Below, in pieces: positions 6,848-15,399 of a stretch of DNA of 21,235 nt. A program made the translations under genes and the position numbers. Source of the stretch: an uncultured Bacteroidota bacterium (lineage in GTDB: Bacteria > Bacteroidota > Bacteroidia > Chitinophagales > Chitinophagaceae); NCBI GenBank assembly GCA_946480675.1, contig CAMLKS010000004.1, positions 1 to 21,235 on the forward strand, written 5' to 3'. The notes under the pieces were generated by a model. The model did not search any database. It saw only the letters and a program-made list of their open reading frames with translations, and had not been told where the DNA came from. The first letter of the stretch is position 1; the number at the start of each line of letters is the position of its first letter.

Positions 6848-9067
6848 TTAGTTAGCGTATTCGCTCATAAACTTGATGCGCATCATCTGTAGTTGCTCTA
6901 TGGTCACATCCCTGTCTTTAAACTCTTCATAAGCGCTATCCAGGTCGTCATCATGGCTGCCACGGAAGAAGTCGAAGATGTCTTCCTGTTCGTACTCATC
7001 CAGTTCCTGCTCCAGGCAATAGTCCAGGTTTAGCTTGGTGCCGCTGGCCACAATGGTTTCCATTTCTACCAGCAGGTCTTGCAGGCTCAGGTCTTTATTG
7101 CGGGCAATGGTTTCCAGCGGTATCTTCTTGTCTATATTCTGGATGATGAAGACCTTCATGCCGCTCTTGTTTACCACGCTCTTCATCACAAAATCATCGG
7201 GCCTTTCTATGTTGTTCTCTTCTACATACTTCCTGATAAGCTCTACGAACTTCTTACCGTAACGTATTGCCTTACCCTTGCTTACGCCTTGTATCTTCTC
7301 CAACTCTTCCATTGTGGTGGGGTAGCTGATAGCCATATCTTCCAGCGAGTTTTCGAGGAAGATAACGAATGGCGGCAGGTTTTTTTCTTTAGCTACCTGG
7401 CGGCGCAGGTCTTTCAGCATATCAAACAGCACAGGGTCGGCAGCAGCCGTACCACCGGCACCGCTTACTTCCTCATCATCACCATCGGCATCTTCGTAGT
7501 TGTGGTTCAGCACCACCATGATAGAAAATGGCTTCTTCAGGAATTTGTGTCCCTTGTCTGTTATCTTCAGCAGGCCATACTCTTCAATATCCTTACGCAC
7601 CAAGCCTTCCAGCATCATCTGGCGGATGAGGGAGTACCAGAAATTGGCTTCCATCTCCATGATAAGACCACTACCAAACGATTTCAGTTTATCGTGGCGG
7701 AAGGTCTTTATCTGCGGGTTGGTTTTGCCCAGTATTACGTTTACTACGTAGTCTATATTAAAGCGTTCGTCCAGCTCGTTGATGGCATCCAGCACTATCT
7801 TAGAGCTATCGCGTACTTCCAGTTTTTCTTTGGGGTTCAGGCAGTTGTCGCAATTACCGCAGTTGTCCTGTTTCAGCTCTTCGCCAAAGTAGTGCAGCAA
7901 TAGCTTGCGGCGGCATACACCGCTTTCGGCATAGGCAACGGTTTCAGATATCAGCTGTGCGCCCATTTCGCGTTCGCTCAAAGGCTTATCGCGCATCAGG
8001 TGTTCCAGCTTCTGCACATCTTTATGAGAGTAGTACAGTATGCATTTACCTTCCAGCCCATCGCGGCCGGCACGGCCTGTTTCCTGGTAGTAGTTTTCCA
8101 GCGATTTAGGTATGTTGAAGTGTATTACAAACCTTACGTCGGGTTTGTCGATACCCATACCGAAGGCTATGGTAGCTACGATCACATCCACATCTTCCAT
8201 CAGGAACTGGTCTTGCCTTTGAGCACGCACACCGGCATCGAGCCCTGCGTGGTAAGCCACGGCAGATATACCATTGGCCTGTAGTGTGCTTGCCAGTTCT
8301 TCCGTAGTTTTACGGTTGAGGGTATAGATGATACCACTCTTACCCTTCATACCATGTATAAATTTCACAATGCTTTTCAGCACCTGTTCTTTATTCCCCT
8401 TGGGCATTATTTCATAATACAGGTTGGGGCGGTTGAAAGAGGATACGAATATATTAGGCTCGCGAAGGGCGAGGTTCTTTACGATATCATCCTGCACCTT
8501 TGGCGTAGCGGTAGCCGTAAGGGCTATGATAGGCAGGTTGGGGTTTATCTCTTCTATCATATCGCGCAGTTTGCGATACTCCGGACGAAAATCGTGGCCC
8601 CATTCAGATATACAGTGCGCTTCATCTACCGCTACGAATGATATATTCATATCGGAGAAGAAGTCGATATTCTCTTGTTTGGTTAGTGTTTCGGGTGCTA
8701 CATACAGCATCTTGGTGCGGCCTTCCAGCAGGTCGGTCTTTACCTTTTTCTGTTGTGCTTTGGTGAGGGTAGAATTGAGGAAGTGCGCCACATGGTCTTT
8801 ACTACTGTAGCCGCGTATCAGGTCTACCTGGTTTTTCATCAGGGCTATCAGCGGCGATACGATGATAGCAACCCCCTCGCTGAGCAGCGCCGGTAATTGA
8901 TAGCACAGTGATTTACCACCGCCCGTAGGCATGATGACGAATGTATCGGTACCCGAAAGGATACTTTTAATAATTTTCTCTTGATCCCCTTTAAAAGCAT
9001 CAAAGCCAAAATGCTCCTGTAACGACTTTTTAAGGTTTAGTTTTGATTTCGAGGTAACAGCACCCAT
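6848..9067 (-). CDS. recQ: ATP-dependent DNA helicase RecQ
   Basis: The 739-residue product is a 3'-5' superfamily 2 helicase that acts in recombination and repair of stalled forks. Visible motifs are Walker A (MPTGGGKS, Lys52), Walker B DEAH (148-151) with the aromatic-rich loop HCISEWGHDFRPEYR, motif V-like ATIAFGMGIDKPDVR, and motif VI QETGRAGRDG (329-338). Zinc-binding cysteines of the RQC region are Cys385, 403, 406 and 409. A winged-helix region follows, then an HRDC domain at about 545-615. The C-terminal extension (620-739) ends with an acidic stretch; similar tails occur in Bacteroidota RecQ proteins. At 739 residues it is longer than the E. coli enzyme (about 610). The start at 9067 gives a short basic lead before the helicase domain. 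It follows folK after 163 nt that contain a terminator-like hairpin. Confidence 0.96.
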   Translation of the reverse strand: MGAVTSKSKLNLKKSLQEHFGFDAFKGDQEKIIKSILSGTDTFVIMPTGGGKSLCYQLPALLSEGVAIIVSPLIALMKNQVDLIRGYSSKDHVAHFLNSTLTKAQQKKVKTDLLEGRTKMLYVAPETLTKQENIDFFSDMNISFVAVDEAHCISEWGHDFRPEYRKLRDMIEEINPNLPIIALTATATPKVQDDIVKNLALREPNIFVSSFNRPNLYYEIMPKGNKEQVLKSIVKFIHGMKGKSGIIYTLNRKTTEELASTLQANGISAVAYHAGLDAGVRAQRQDQFLMEDVDVIVATIAFGMGIDKPDVRFVIHFNIPKSLENYYQETGRAGRDGLEGKCILYYSHKDVQKLEHLMRDKPLSEREMGAQLISETVAYAESGVCRRKLLLHYFGEELKQDNCGNCDNCLNPKEKLEVRDSSKIVLDAINELDERFNIDYVVNVILGKTNPQIKTFRHDKLKSFGSGLIMEMEANFWYSLIRQMMLEGLVRKDIEEYGLLKITDKGHKFLKKPFSIMVVLNHNYEDADGDDEEVSGAGGTAAADPVLFDMLKDLRRQVAKEKNLPPFVIFLENSLEDMAISYPTTMEELEKIQGVSKGKAIRYGKKFVELIRKYVEENNIERPDDFVMKSVVNKSGMKVFIIQNIDKKIPLETIARNKDLSLQDLLVEMETIVASGTKLNLDYCLEQELDEYEQEDIFDFFRGSHDDDLDSAYEEFKDRDVTIEQLQMMRIKFMSEYAN

Positions 9068-9173
9068 ATATCACAATTTTTTACCAGAGGTAAAGGTCAA
9101 ATCATCCGCAATATTTAATAAAACGTGAAGCACCGGCCCTCCTGAAGGCGTGCGAAATTAACGAATATCAAGT

Positions 9174-9219
9174 TAAAAAAGATAAATCTAATATGCAAGC
9201 TTTTTTAATAACAGCTTGC
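9174..9219 (-). terminator. Probable terminator after folK
   Basis: On the minus strand GCAAGCT (9219-9213) and AGCTTGC (9201-9195) form a 7-bp stem with an 11-nt loop, 11 nt past the folK stop. A run of Ts (9182-9174, interrupted once) lies about a dozen bases further on, so the spacing is looser than in a classic intrinsic terminator. Confidence 0.55.
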
Positions 9220-9230
9220 CGGTTAATATG

Positions 9231-9728
9231 CTAATCTGCGATAAGTGTGGTGGGGAGCGGGTCTGTGCAGTCTTCGAGCAATTGCGCTATCGTTTTGTTA
9301 AGAATTGGATGGATAAAGTCGGGGGCAATATCTGCCAGTGGAGAAAGGGCGAAACGCCGCTCCTGCAGCAGCGGATGGGGGATTGTAAGCTGCGGGTCAT
9401 TTATTACATCGTGGTTGTAAAAGAGGATATCTATATCCAATGTGCGTTGCCCCCATTTCAGTGTGCGCTGACGGCCAAGGTTCTGTTCTACTTGTTGTAT
9501 CTGCTTCAATAGCTCTTGTGGCGATAGTGTTGTTTTCATGCATATAGCCATATTTAAGAAATCGGGTTGGTCTTCGAGCCCCCAGGCAGCAGTTTGGTAA
9601 ACCCGCGACTGCACTACGACAGCACCTGCCATATCGTTCAACTGTTGAATGGCTTGCTGCATCCAGTCCATACGATTGCCTTCGTTGCTGCCGAGGAGGA
9701 GGTAGGTGGTGTTTGATATTTCAGACAT
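9231..9728 (-). CDS. folK: HPPK, 6-hydroxymethyl-7,8-dihydropterin pyrophosphokinase
   Basis: The 165-residue product transfers pyrophosphate from ATP to 6-hydroxymethyl-7,8-dihydropterin in cytosolic folate synthesis. It shows the LLLGSNEGNR start motif (about 10-19), the pterin-binding region SRVYQTAAWGLEDQPDFLN (41-59), and the family signature KWGQRTLDIDI with the Mg-binding Asp98 and Asp100. The following HPLLQERRFALSPLADIAP completes the active site. The length is normal for a monofunctional HPPK. It starts 4 nt after the macro-domain gene stop, so the two are probably cotranscribed and translationally coupled. No other folate gene is in the window. Confidence 0.95.
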   Translation of the reverse strand: MSEISNTTYLLLGSNEGNRMDWMQQAIQQLNDMAGAVVVQSRVYQTAAWGLEDQPDFLNMAICMKTTLSPQELLKQIQQVEQNLGRQRTLKWGQRTLDIDILFYNHDVINDPQLTIPHPLLQERRFALSPLADIAPDFIHPILNKTIAQLLEDCTDPLPTTLIAD

Positions 9729-9732
9729 GCTC

Positions 9733-10260
9733 TTATGCGCCGGATTTTAAGATGGTATTATACAGCTGATAGTTCTCATCGTCAAAACAAACAAATACAA
9801 TCCTGGTAAAGCTGTAGTTGTTTATAAAGTCTGAAACCGCGCGGATAGCAATAGCCGCAGCCCTTTCTTTGGGAAACCTGTAAATGCCCGTGCTGATATT
9901 TGGGAATGCAATGGTTTGCACATTGTTGTCGATAGCCAACTTTAGACTGTTGCTGTAAGCCGATGCCAGCAAAGCTACTTCATTGCTATCGCCACCATTC
10001 CACACGGGGCCAACGGTATGGATGACAAATTTTGCCGGCAGATTACCTGCAGTTGTTATCACGGCTTCGCCCACATCGCAACCGCCTTGCCTATTTCTTA
10101 TCTTGATGCATGCCTCAAGTATGGCACTGCCGCCTGCGCGATGAATAGCGCCATCTACACCACCGCCACCCAGTAATGATGTGTTGGCTGCATTTACTAT
10201 CGCATCCACTTCTACTTTTGTAATATCGCCCTGAATAACCTGTAGTATCTCCCGATGCAT
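9733..10260 (-). CDS. Macro-domain protein (O-acetyl-ADP-ribose deacetylase-like)
   Basis: The 175-residue product is a stand-alone macro domain of the MacroD/YmdB type. Members bind ADP-ribose and hydrolyse O-acetyl-ADP-ribose or remove mono-ADP-ribose from proteins. Diagnostic segments are [20 protein letters not shown] (Asp11, Asn23, Asn26), [14 protein letters not shown] (31-44) and the second phosphate loop [12 protein letters not shown]. The N-A-A-N and glycine-rich loops match catalytically active members. The product is probably cytosolic, since no signal peptide is seen. It is followed after 4 nt by folK. In bacteria such proteins can oppose ADP-ribosylating toxins or regulators, but no ADP-ribosyltransferase gene is nearby. 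Confidence 0.93.
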   Translation of the reverse strand: MHREILQVIQGDITKVEVDAIVNAANTSLLGGGGVDGAIHRAGGSAILEACIKIRNRQGGCDVGEAVITTAGNLPAKFVIHTVGPVWNGGDSNEVALLASAYSNSLKLAIDNNVQTIAFPNISTGIYRFPKERAAAIAIRAVSDFINNYSFTRIVFVCFDDENYQLYNTILKSGA

Positions 10261-10318
10261 GTTTGCTTAGTTGCTGTTATAAATAATACCCTCACTGTAT
10301 CGGTGCATGAGTGGCATA

Positions 10319-10326
10319 CAAAGATA
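10319..10326 (-). promoter_or_regulatory. Candidate -7 element (TATCTTTG) for the macro-folK unit
   Basis: On the minus strand this reads TATCTTTG, an exact TAnnTTTG match, 58 nt before the macro-domain start and just past the end of the M23 gene. No clear -33 box is visible. It suggests macro-folK can be transcribed separately from the upstream genes. Confidence 0.45.
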
Positions 10327-10345
10327 AATTTTTGGCGGCAGCAGC

Positions 10346-11281
10346 TTATGGGGCATTCCTCACTACATCACCTATCAACTTATTGTTGCGGTCAACACCA
10401 CCTTGCGGCATCCCTCTTTCAATGTATTGATTGTTTTTGTAGTAATTACTGAAATATAGGGGTATGCCTTCGCCGAAGGACAATTCTTTACTGTCTTGCA
10501 AATGGATATGCAAATGGGGCTCCGATGTATTACCACTATTACCGACGCGGCCTATTTCCTGCCCTTGTTTTACTACATCGCCTTTTTTTACAAGTATGGA
10601 TTTTGGTTTCATGTGGCATAATATCATGTATTCCTTAGGTGCAGTTTCTATGATTACATGGTTGCCATGCGCAGGTTCGGCGCCCAGTTCGCCAATTTTT
10701 GCATTTTGCATTTTATCGTACACAGCTACTACTTTCCCGTCTGCAGGAGATAATACGGGTAAGTTATAGCAATAGTAATCTTCCACATTCTTACCGCTAC
10801 CCGTGTGTGTGGAGCCGTTCTTTATTACTAATAAATCGTAAGCCCAGCGCTGGTCAGGAGCTATTACATGGTAGTTTACATCGGCAGTATTCCCGCCCCA
10901 CGCTACAGCAATATCGCCATCCAATGGCAACCTGTAGCGCACTTTGCTTTTGTAGTTGACATGCGTAGATGGGAATGCGGACATAATATTTCCATTAGTA
11001 CCCATAAACACAATAAAGCTGATAGGAAACAACAGCAGCAAGCCAAAGCTGATGAGCCTTTTTTTATTTAGAAAAGGCCTTTTTACCAATGCATGGATGA
11101 TGCCTATAAAGATGAAAAGAATAGCAAGTGCACTCACCGAAAGTGGCCCCAGGTAATATATAACTACCCTTAGTATTCCGGGTGCATTATACAATCCGTA
11201 ATGAAATAAAGCGGATAATACGAACAGGACCGGTACGATATAAAACCACCAGTCAAACTTTACTTTGTTGGGTTGCGGCAT
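10346..11281 (-). CDS. Membrane-anchored M23 (LytM-type) peptidase with altered zinc motif
   Basis: The 311-residue product has three predicted membrane helices (about residues 12-32, 36-63 and 73-93), followed by an M23/LytM domain at about 140-280 that should face the periplasm. Conserved features are SPADGKVVAVYD, GNHVIIE, a downstream ILCHMK, GQEIGRVGNSGNT and the HxH motif EPHLHIHL (His256, His258). The first zinc motif, usually HxGxD, reads RWAYD (Arg145, Asp149), so the normal first histidine is missing. A related group of M23 proteins carries a similar QR-x-A-x-D motif, so activity cannot be excluded. Active members cut peptidoglycan cross-bridges; degenerate ones activate amidases. 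It lies 38 nt after the methyltransferase gene, on the same strand. Confidence 0.85.
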   Translation of the reverse strand: MPQPNKVKFDWWFYIVPVLFVLSALFHYGLYNAPGILRVVIYYLGPLSVSALAILFIFIGIIHALVKRPFLNKKRLISFGLLLLFPISFIVFMGTNGNIMSAFPSTHVNYKSKVRYRLPLDGDIAVAWGGNTADVNYHVIAPDQRWAYDLLVIKNGSTHTGSGKNVEDYYCYNLPVLSPADGKVVAVYDKMQNAKIGELGAEPAHGNHVIIETAPKEYMILCHMKPKSILVKKGDVVKQGQEIGRVGNSGNTSEPHLHIHLQDSKELSFGEGIPLYFSNYYKNNQYIERGMPQGGVDRNNKLIGDVVRNAP

Positions 11282-11319
11282 GTGATAATGATTTATAATC
11301 TTAAAGATAATATCACCAT

Positions 11320-12108
11320 TTAATTCTTCATCGCCGTTATAAACAAATAATCGCCCAGTTCATCGCTATACTGCTGCATCACTTCATTGATCTTGCCGGA
11401 TTTTATATCGGCCTCTAATGCTATTAATCCTGCGTCCACTTCTTCGGGTGTAGAAAATGCGGTGAAGGAGGATGCGCCATTGCGTACGGCCGGGTCGAGG
11501 TAGCGTTCGGGCCTGCGCTTGTTGGAATAGAGAAAATGGTCCTGCAAATCATCGTGCACAAAGTATTTTTCGGTGCCGATGTTTTTAAAGCCTGCGTTCT
11601 TCAGCATGGTTTCCATTGCATCCCATTCCGGTATCACCTGCGATGATAGCTGCATCATTTTGGGAAAGTAATGGCATAACCAGTAGTTGAGCAACTGCTG
11701 TGGTGTAAAGCTGAGGAGTACCATGCCGGCACCTGGTTTCAGTACACGGTACAATTCATGCAACCCACTTTGTATATCATCCCAATGATGCAGGGTGAAA
11801 TTGCCCATAGCGCCGTTGAAGTAATTGTTTTCGATGGGTAAGGCTTCTGCCTTGCCCTGTATGAAAATTGCCTTGCTGCTTTTGGTGCGTGCGATACTCA
11901 ACATCTTTTCAGATGGGTCTACACCGTAAAAGCGCATCCCTTTTTCTTCCAGTGCCACAAGGTAATTGCCCGTGCCGCAGCCTATATCCAGGAACAGGCC
12001 ATCGGGGTTGCCATTTATCAATTCAAACAGCCTGCCTGCAAGGTATGGATCGGCACGGCGGGTAGTGTTGTAGCCCGTGCCTATGGTGTTATATATAGGT
12101 TCGCTCAT
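11320..12108 (-). CDS. Class I SAM-dependent methyltransferase
   Basis: The 262-residue product has the Rossmann-like methyltransferase fold. Motif I is LFLDIGCGTGNYL (38-50), the acidic loop is YGVDPSEKML (about 60-69), motif II-like is NYFNGAMGNFTLHHW, and the post-I segment ELYRVLKPGAGMVL follows. This order matches UbiE/Methyltransf_11-type enzymes acting on small molecules or lipids. The C-terminal part (about 170-262) is not informative about the substrate. No signal peptide is seen, so it is probably cytosolic. It begins 3 nt after the secreted hypothetical gene stops, which suggests a common transcript. The acceptor is unknown. Confidence 0.88.
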   Translation of the reverse strand: MSEPIYNTIGTGYNTTRRADPYLAGRLFELINGNPDGLFLDIGCGTGNYLVALEEKGMRFYGVDPSEKMLSIARTKSSKAIFIQGKAEALPIENNYFNGAMGNFTLHHWDDIQSGLHELYRVLKPGAGMVLLSFTPQQLLNYWLCHYFPKMMQLSSQVIPEWDAMETMLKNAGFKNIGTEKYFVHDDLQDHFLYSNKRRPERYLDPAVRNGASSFTAFSTPEEVDAGLIALEADIKSGKINEVMQQYSDELGDYLFITAMKN

Positions 12109-12111
12109 AGT

Positions 12112-12678
12112 TTAGTGTGTGTTTACCTTCGACCACGTGAGCATGCCTGCAATGTTGTGTGCGCCTATTTTTTGCAGCGTATCCGTTAGTGCTTTGTATT
12201 CAGGGCAGGGTGGGTTGTTTTCCACATCGGCCAGGAAGGCAACGGCTGCTTCACGCTCCTTTCTTTTCAGCAGGTATATTTCGTTCACAAAAGATTCGGG
12301 ATTGGCAGCAGCAACCGATAGCATCATATGCTGCAGTTTATCTACCGGGCCGCTGCTCCATTTGGCTGTTTTGCAAATGCCCAGGCCGATGCGCAATACA
12401 CTATCGGGCAGGATGCCGGCAATGGTTTGCAGCAGGGCTATGTGTTCAGTGCTTACGCTATAGAGCTGTTTATTATCATCGGGATTGAAGACGGCTATGA
12501 AAGTATCCTTGTCTTTAGGGAAAGCCTCCAGGTATTGCATTTGGGAAATGATGGCCCGAGGGTTTTTCAGGACAATCTCGTATGCCCTTTCTACCTTTTT
12601 TGCAGGCCAGATAAGTTGCTGCGCCTGTATATGAAGGGCCGTCAGCAAACAGATGAACAACAAGCAGCAATGCTTCAT
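12112..12678 (-). CDS. Secreted hypothetical protein
   Basis: The 188-residue product begins with a typical signal peptide (MKHCCLLFICLLTALHIQAQ), so it is probably periplasmic or secreted. The mature part is mainly helical, with segments such as HMMLSVAAANPESFVNEIYLLKRKEREAAVAFLADVE, and includes the pair Cys102 and Cys154. I do not recognise a family. It is the first gene of the minus-strand run and is followed after 3 nt by the methyltransferase. It is divergent from sppA across a 140-nt shared upstream region. Confidence 0.78.
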   Translation of the reverse strand: MKHCCLLFICLLTALHIQAQQLIWPAKKVERAYEIVLKNPRAIISQMQYLEAFPKDKDTFIAVFNPDDNKQLYSVSTEHIALLQTIAGILPDSVLRIGLGICKTAKWSSGPVDKLQHMMLSVAAANPESFVNEIYLLKRKEREAAVAFLADVENNPPCPEYKALTDTLQKIGAHNIAGMLTWSKVNTH

Positions 12679-12721
12679 AGGATAAAGATACTTATCAAAC
12701 CGCCATTTACCCCCTAATTCC

Positions 12722-12750
12722 CCCCTGTTTACCGATTATTGCTACAGGGG
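12722..12750. promoter_or_regulatory. Inverted repeat between divergent promoters, possible operator
   Basis: CCCCTGT (12722-12728) and ACAGGGG (12744-12750) form a perfect 7-bp inverted repeat around 15 nt. It lies just upstream of the sppA -7 element, about where an activator or repressor would bind, and between two divergent genes. It might instead be a hairpin in the opposite transcript. Confidence 0.35.
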
Positions 12751-12766
12751 CGATAATTTAAGCGTG

Positions 12767-12774
12767 TATATTTG
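12767..12774 (+). promoter_or_regulatory. Candidate -7 element (TATATTTG) for sppA
   Basis: TATATTTG is an exact match to TAnnTTTG, 44 nt before the sppA ATG. TTG at 12739-12741 is a possible -33 box, but its spacing of 25 nt is longer than usual. Confidence 0.55.
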
Positions 12775-12818
12775 CTACGTTCAAATAACCAACTATTCTG
12801 AACTCAAAGAAATAACTG

Positions 12819-14600
12819 ATGAAACAATTTTTTAAAATGTTCTTCGCCTCGATGCTGGCGATGATCGTGACCGGTGTTATCATATTTGGCGTGGTAATAG
12901 GGCTGATAGTGGCTGCGGTATCTAAATCGATGAAAGCGGAACCGGAAGTGGTAGTGGCACAAAACAGTGTGCTGCTGATAGACCTGAAGAACAGGTTTCA
13001 TGAGCAGAGCGAAAGCAATTCGCTGGCCTTTTTTGCCAGTGGCAGCTCTTACAATCCCGGCCTGTATGATGCCACCCGTGCTATAGAAAAAGCAGCCGAT
13101 GATAAAAATATCAAAGGTATATTGATAAAGCTGCAACCAACGCCGAATGGCTGGGCTACGCTGCAACAACTGCGCCAGTCGATAAAAGCATTTAAGAAGA
13201 GCGGCAAATTTGTATATGCCTATGGCGAGAATGTATCGCAGGCAGCCTACTATGTAGCTACATCGGCTGACAGCATTTACCTGAACCCCGTGGGCGATAT
13301 GGAACTGAAAGGCTTTGCAACTATAATGCCTTTCTTCAAAGGGACATTAGATAAACTGGAAGTGGAGCCGGAGATATTCTATGCCGGTAAATTCAAAAGT
13401 GCCACAGAACCTTTCCGTGCCGATAAGATGAGCGATGCCAACCGCCTGCAGGTAGCAGCGTTTCAAAAAGATTTCTGGGCAGAGTTTATTAACGCCGTGG
13501 CTACGCATAGCAAGCAGGATACAGCAGCTATACAAACGCTGGTAAATACCGGTGCTATAGAATTTCCGAACGATGCGCTGAAGCATAAACTGGTAGATGG
13601 CCTTACCTATTGGGACCAGGTAGAAAGCCGCATCAAAGCGAAGACAGATGTGAAGGATAAGGACAAGATAAAATACATATCGCTGGATGAGTACGCACAA
13701 CACGTAAGAGGTGGTGCTAAAGGTGATACACGTATAGCCGTGCTGTATGCAGAAGGCAGCATTGTAGATGGAGAAGGCGATGATGATTACCAGATAGCAT
13801 CGCAGGATTTTATTGAGAGTATTCGCGCGGTGCGCAATAACGATAAGATAAAGGCTGTGGTAATGCGTGTAAACTCACCGGGGGGTAGCGCGCTGGCATC
13901 GGATGTGATACTGCGGGAACTGCACCTGCTGAAACAGAAGAAACCATTGGTGGTATCGATGGGTGATGTGGCTGCATCGGGCGGGTACTATATAGCCTGC
14001 CAGGCCGATAGCATCTTTGCCATGCCGAATACCATTACGGGCAGCATAGGAGTATTCACCATGATGTTCAACACCGAGAAGCTGATGAAAAACAAGCTGG
14101 GTGTAACATTTGATGGTGTGAAGAACGCACCGTATGCAGACTTCCCGAATGGCATACGCCCCCTTACAGCCGATGAGGCGGCACGGATGCAGCACTCTGT
14201 AGATAATATATACGAAATATTCAAGAGCAGGGTTGCCGCCGGCCGTAAAATGACTGTGGCAGATGTAGATAGCATAGCCCAGGGACGCGTATGGAGTGGT
14301 ACGGATGCCCTGCAAATAAAACTGGTAGACGCACTGGGCGGACTGGACAGGGCCATAGCGAGTGCCGCAACACTGGCGAAAGTGAAAGATTATAAAGTAG
14401 TTACCTACCCTGAACCGATTGACAGGTTTGAAACGATGATACGCAGGCTGAATGGTAACACCGCCGCAGCCGCTATGGTGAAAACAGCTGTAGAAAAAGA
14501 ACTGGGTACGGAGTATGAGTGGTACAAGCACATCAAGCAACTGAAAAATATGAATGGTAAACTGATGATGTTGCTGCCTTTTCAAATGAATACGCAATAG
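12819..14600 (+). CDS. sppA: Signal peptide peptidase SppA, 67K type
   Basis: The 593-residue product is a serine protease of the inner membrane that degrades cleaved signal peptides. An N-terminal membrane anchor (about residues 8-34) is followed by two tandem SppA/crotonase-like domains, as in the long E. coli-type enzyme. The Ser-Lys dyad is visible: Lys193 in AGKFKSATEPF in the first half and Ser387 in GDVAASGGYYIA in the second. The sequence after it, TGSIGVFTM, is also conserved. The length fits the 67K type. The ATG at 12819 gives a two-residue lead before a basic, hydrophobic anchor. The gene is monocistronic, with its own promoter element and a strong terminator directly downstream. 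Confidence 0.95.
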   Translation: MKQFFKMFFASMLAMIVTGVIIFGVVIGLIVAAVSKSMKAEPEVVVAQNSVLLIDLKNRFHEQSESNSLAFFASGSSYNPGLYDATRAIEKAADDKNIKGILIKLQPTPNGWATLQQLRQSIKAFKKSGKFVYAYGENVSQAAYYVATSADSIYLNPVGDMELKGFATIMPFFKGTLDKLEVEPEIFYAGKFKSATEPFRADKMSDANRLQVAAFQKDFWAEFINAVATHSKQDTAAIQTLVNTGAIEFPNDALKHKLVDGLTYWDQVESRIKAKTDVKDKDKIKYISLDEYAQHVRGGAKGDTRIAVLYAEGSIVDGEGDDDYQIASQDFIESIRAVRNNDKIKAVVMRVNSPGGSALASDVILRELHLLKQKKPLVVSMGDVAASGGYYIACQADSIFAMPNTITGSIGVFTMMFNTEKLMKNKLGVTFDGVKNAPYADFPNGIRPLTADEAARMQHSVDNIYEIFKSRVAAGRKMTVADVDSIAQGRVWSGTDALQIKLVDALGGLDRAIASAATLAKVKDYKVVTYPEPIDRFETMIRRLNGNTAAAAMVKTAVEKELGTEYEWYKHIKQLKNMNGKLMMLLPFQMNTQ

Positions 14601-14622
14601 GTAGAAAAAAATAATAGTGCGG

Positions 14623-14667
14623 AAACGCCCTGCAGGAAAGCCTTGCAGGGCGTTTTTCTATTTTTTT
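14623..14667 (+). terminator. Strong intrinsic terminator after sppA
   Basis: AAACGCCCTGCA (14623-14634) and TGCAGGGCGTTT (14644-14655) form a perfect 12-bp stem with a 9-nt loop. A T-rich tract runs to 14667. The stem starts 22 nt after the sppA stop codon. Confidence 0.93.
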
Positions 14668-14748
14668 AAGCATTGGCAAAACCAAAAATAAAAACAGCGC
14701 GTATCTGTATCTGTAACACAATTATTAACCAATAAAAACAACAGATGT

Positions 14749-15309
14749 ATGAAACGTATCATGTTAATACCTGCATTGGCAATAGCTGCGCTGGCATTTG
14801 CACCTGCGCAAGTCTTTGCCAAAGGAGAGAAAACGGTAATGGTAGGCGGAGCCCCTATGTACCCTTCAAAGAATATAGTAGAGAATGCGGTGAACTCTAA
14901 AGACCACACTACACTGGTAGCGGCCGTAAAAGCTGCCGGACTGGTAGAAACGCTGCAAGGTGATGGCCCGTTCACTGTATTTGCCCCAACAAACGCAGCT
15001 TTTAATATGCTGCCAAAGGGTGCGGTAGATAACCTGCTTAAACCGGAGAATAAAGGGCAGCTGACATCGGTACTTACTTACCATGTGGTGCCTGGCAAAT
15101 GGAATGCTAAAGAACTGATGGCCAGGATAAAAGCAGATGGTGGTAAGACAACAGCTAAAACCGTACAAGGTGAAGAACTGACCTTTATGATGAAAGACGG
15201 CAGCGTATGGGTAAAAGATGCGAAAGGGGGTACTGCTAAAGTGACGATTGCAGACGTAAACCAGAAAAACGGTGTGATACACGTGATAGACCATGTGCTG
15301 ATGCCGTAA
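14749..15309 (+). CDS. Secreted fasciclin (FAS1) domain protein
   Basis: The 186-residue product has a signal peptide (MKRIMLIPALAIAALAFAPAQVFA, probable cleavage after residue 24) and one FAS1 domain covering about residues 45-186. The conserved FAS1 segments are GPFTVFAPTNAAFNMLP, LTSVLTYHVVPGKW and GVIHVIDHVLMP, in the right order and spacing. FAS1 domains usually mediate adhesion or protein contacts outside the cytoplasm; single-domain secreted members are common in Bacteroidota and their exact role is mostly unknown. The gene lies between two intrinsic terminators, so it is monocistronic. I see no good TAnnTTTG box in the 81 nt before its start. Confidence 0.93.
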   Translation: MKRIMLIPALAIAALAFAPAQVFAKGEKTVMVGGAPMYPSKNIVENAVNSKDHTTLVAAVKAAGLVETLQGDGPFTVFAPTNAAFNMLPKGAVDNLLKPENKGQLTSVLTYHVVPGKWNAKELMARIKADGGKTTAKTVQGEELTFMMKDGSVWVKDAKGGTAKVTIADVNQKNGVIHVIDHVLMP

Positions 15310-15354
15310 TAAGGAATAGTGAACGATTTTTTGTGAGCTTCATAGTATCTTTAG

Positions 15355-15383
15355 GGGGAAATTTATATTTCCCCTTTTTTATT
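15355..15383 (+). terminator. Intrinsic terminator after the fasciclin gene, overlapping the sdaA leader
   Basis: GGGGAAAT (15355-15362) and ATTTCCCC (15367-15374) form an 8-bp stem with a 4-nt loop, followed by six Ts and ATT. The T run ends 19 nt before the GTG start of sdaA. TATATTTC (15364-15371), one base from TAnnTTTG, lies inside the hairpin and might serve as an sdaA -7 element. Confidence 0.85.
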
Positions 15384-15399
15384 AATACCACCTCAAACA

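Noticed and set aside
7079..7903. A 274-codon plus-strand open frame opposite recQ
   Set aside because: It lies entirely within recQ, and its product resembles no known family; recQ motifs are intact on the other strand.
12679..12690. TATCTTTA on the minus strand as the promoter of the secreted hypothetical gene
   Set aside because: It lies only 4 nt before the start codon, so transcription would start inside the gene.
13875..14597. A 240-codon minus-strand open frame opposite sppA
   Set aside because: It covers the sppA catalytic region, is rich in Tyr/His/Cys as expected of a shadow frame, and has no recognisable domain.
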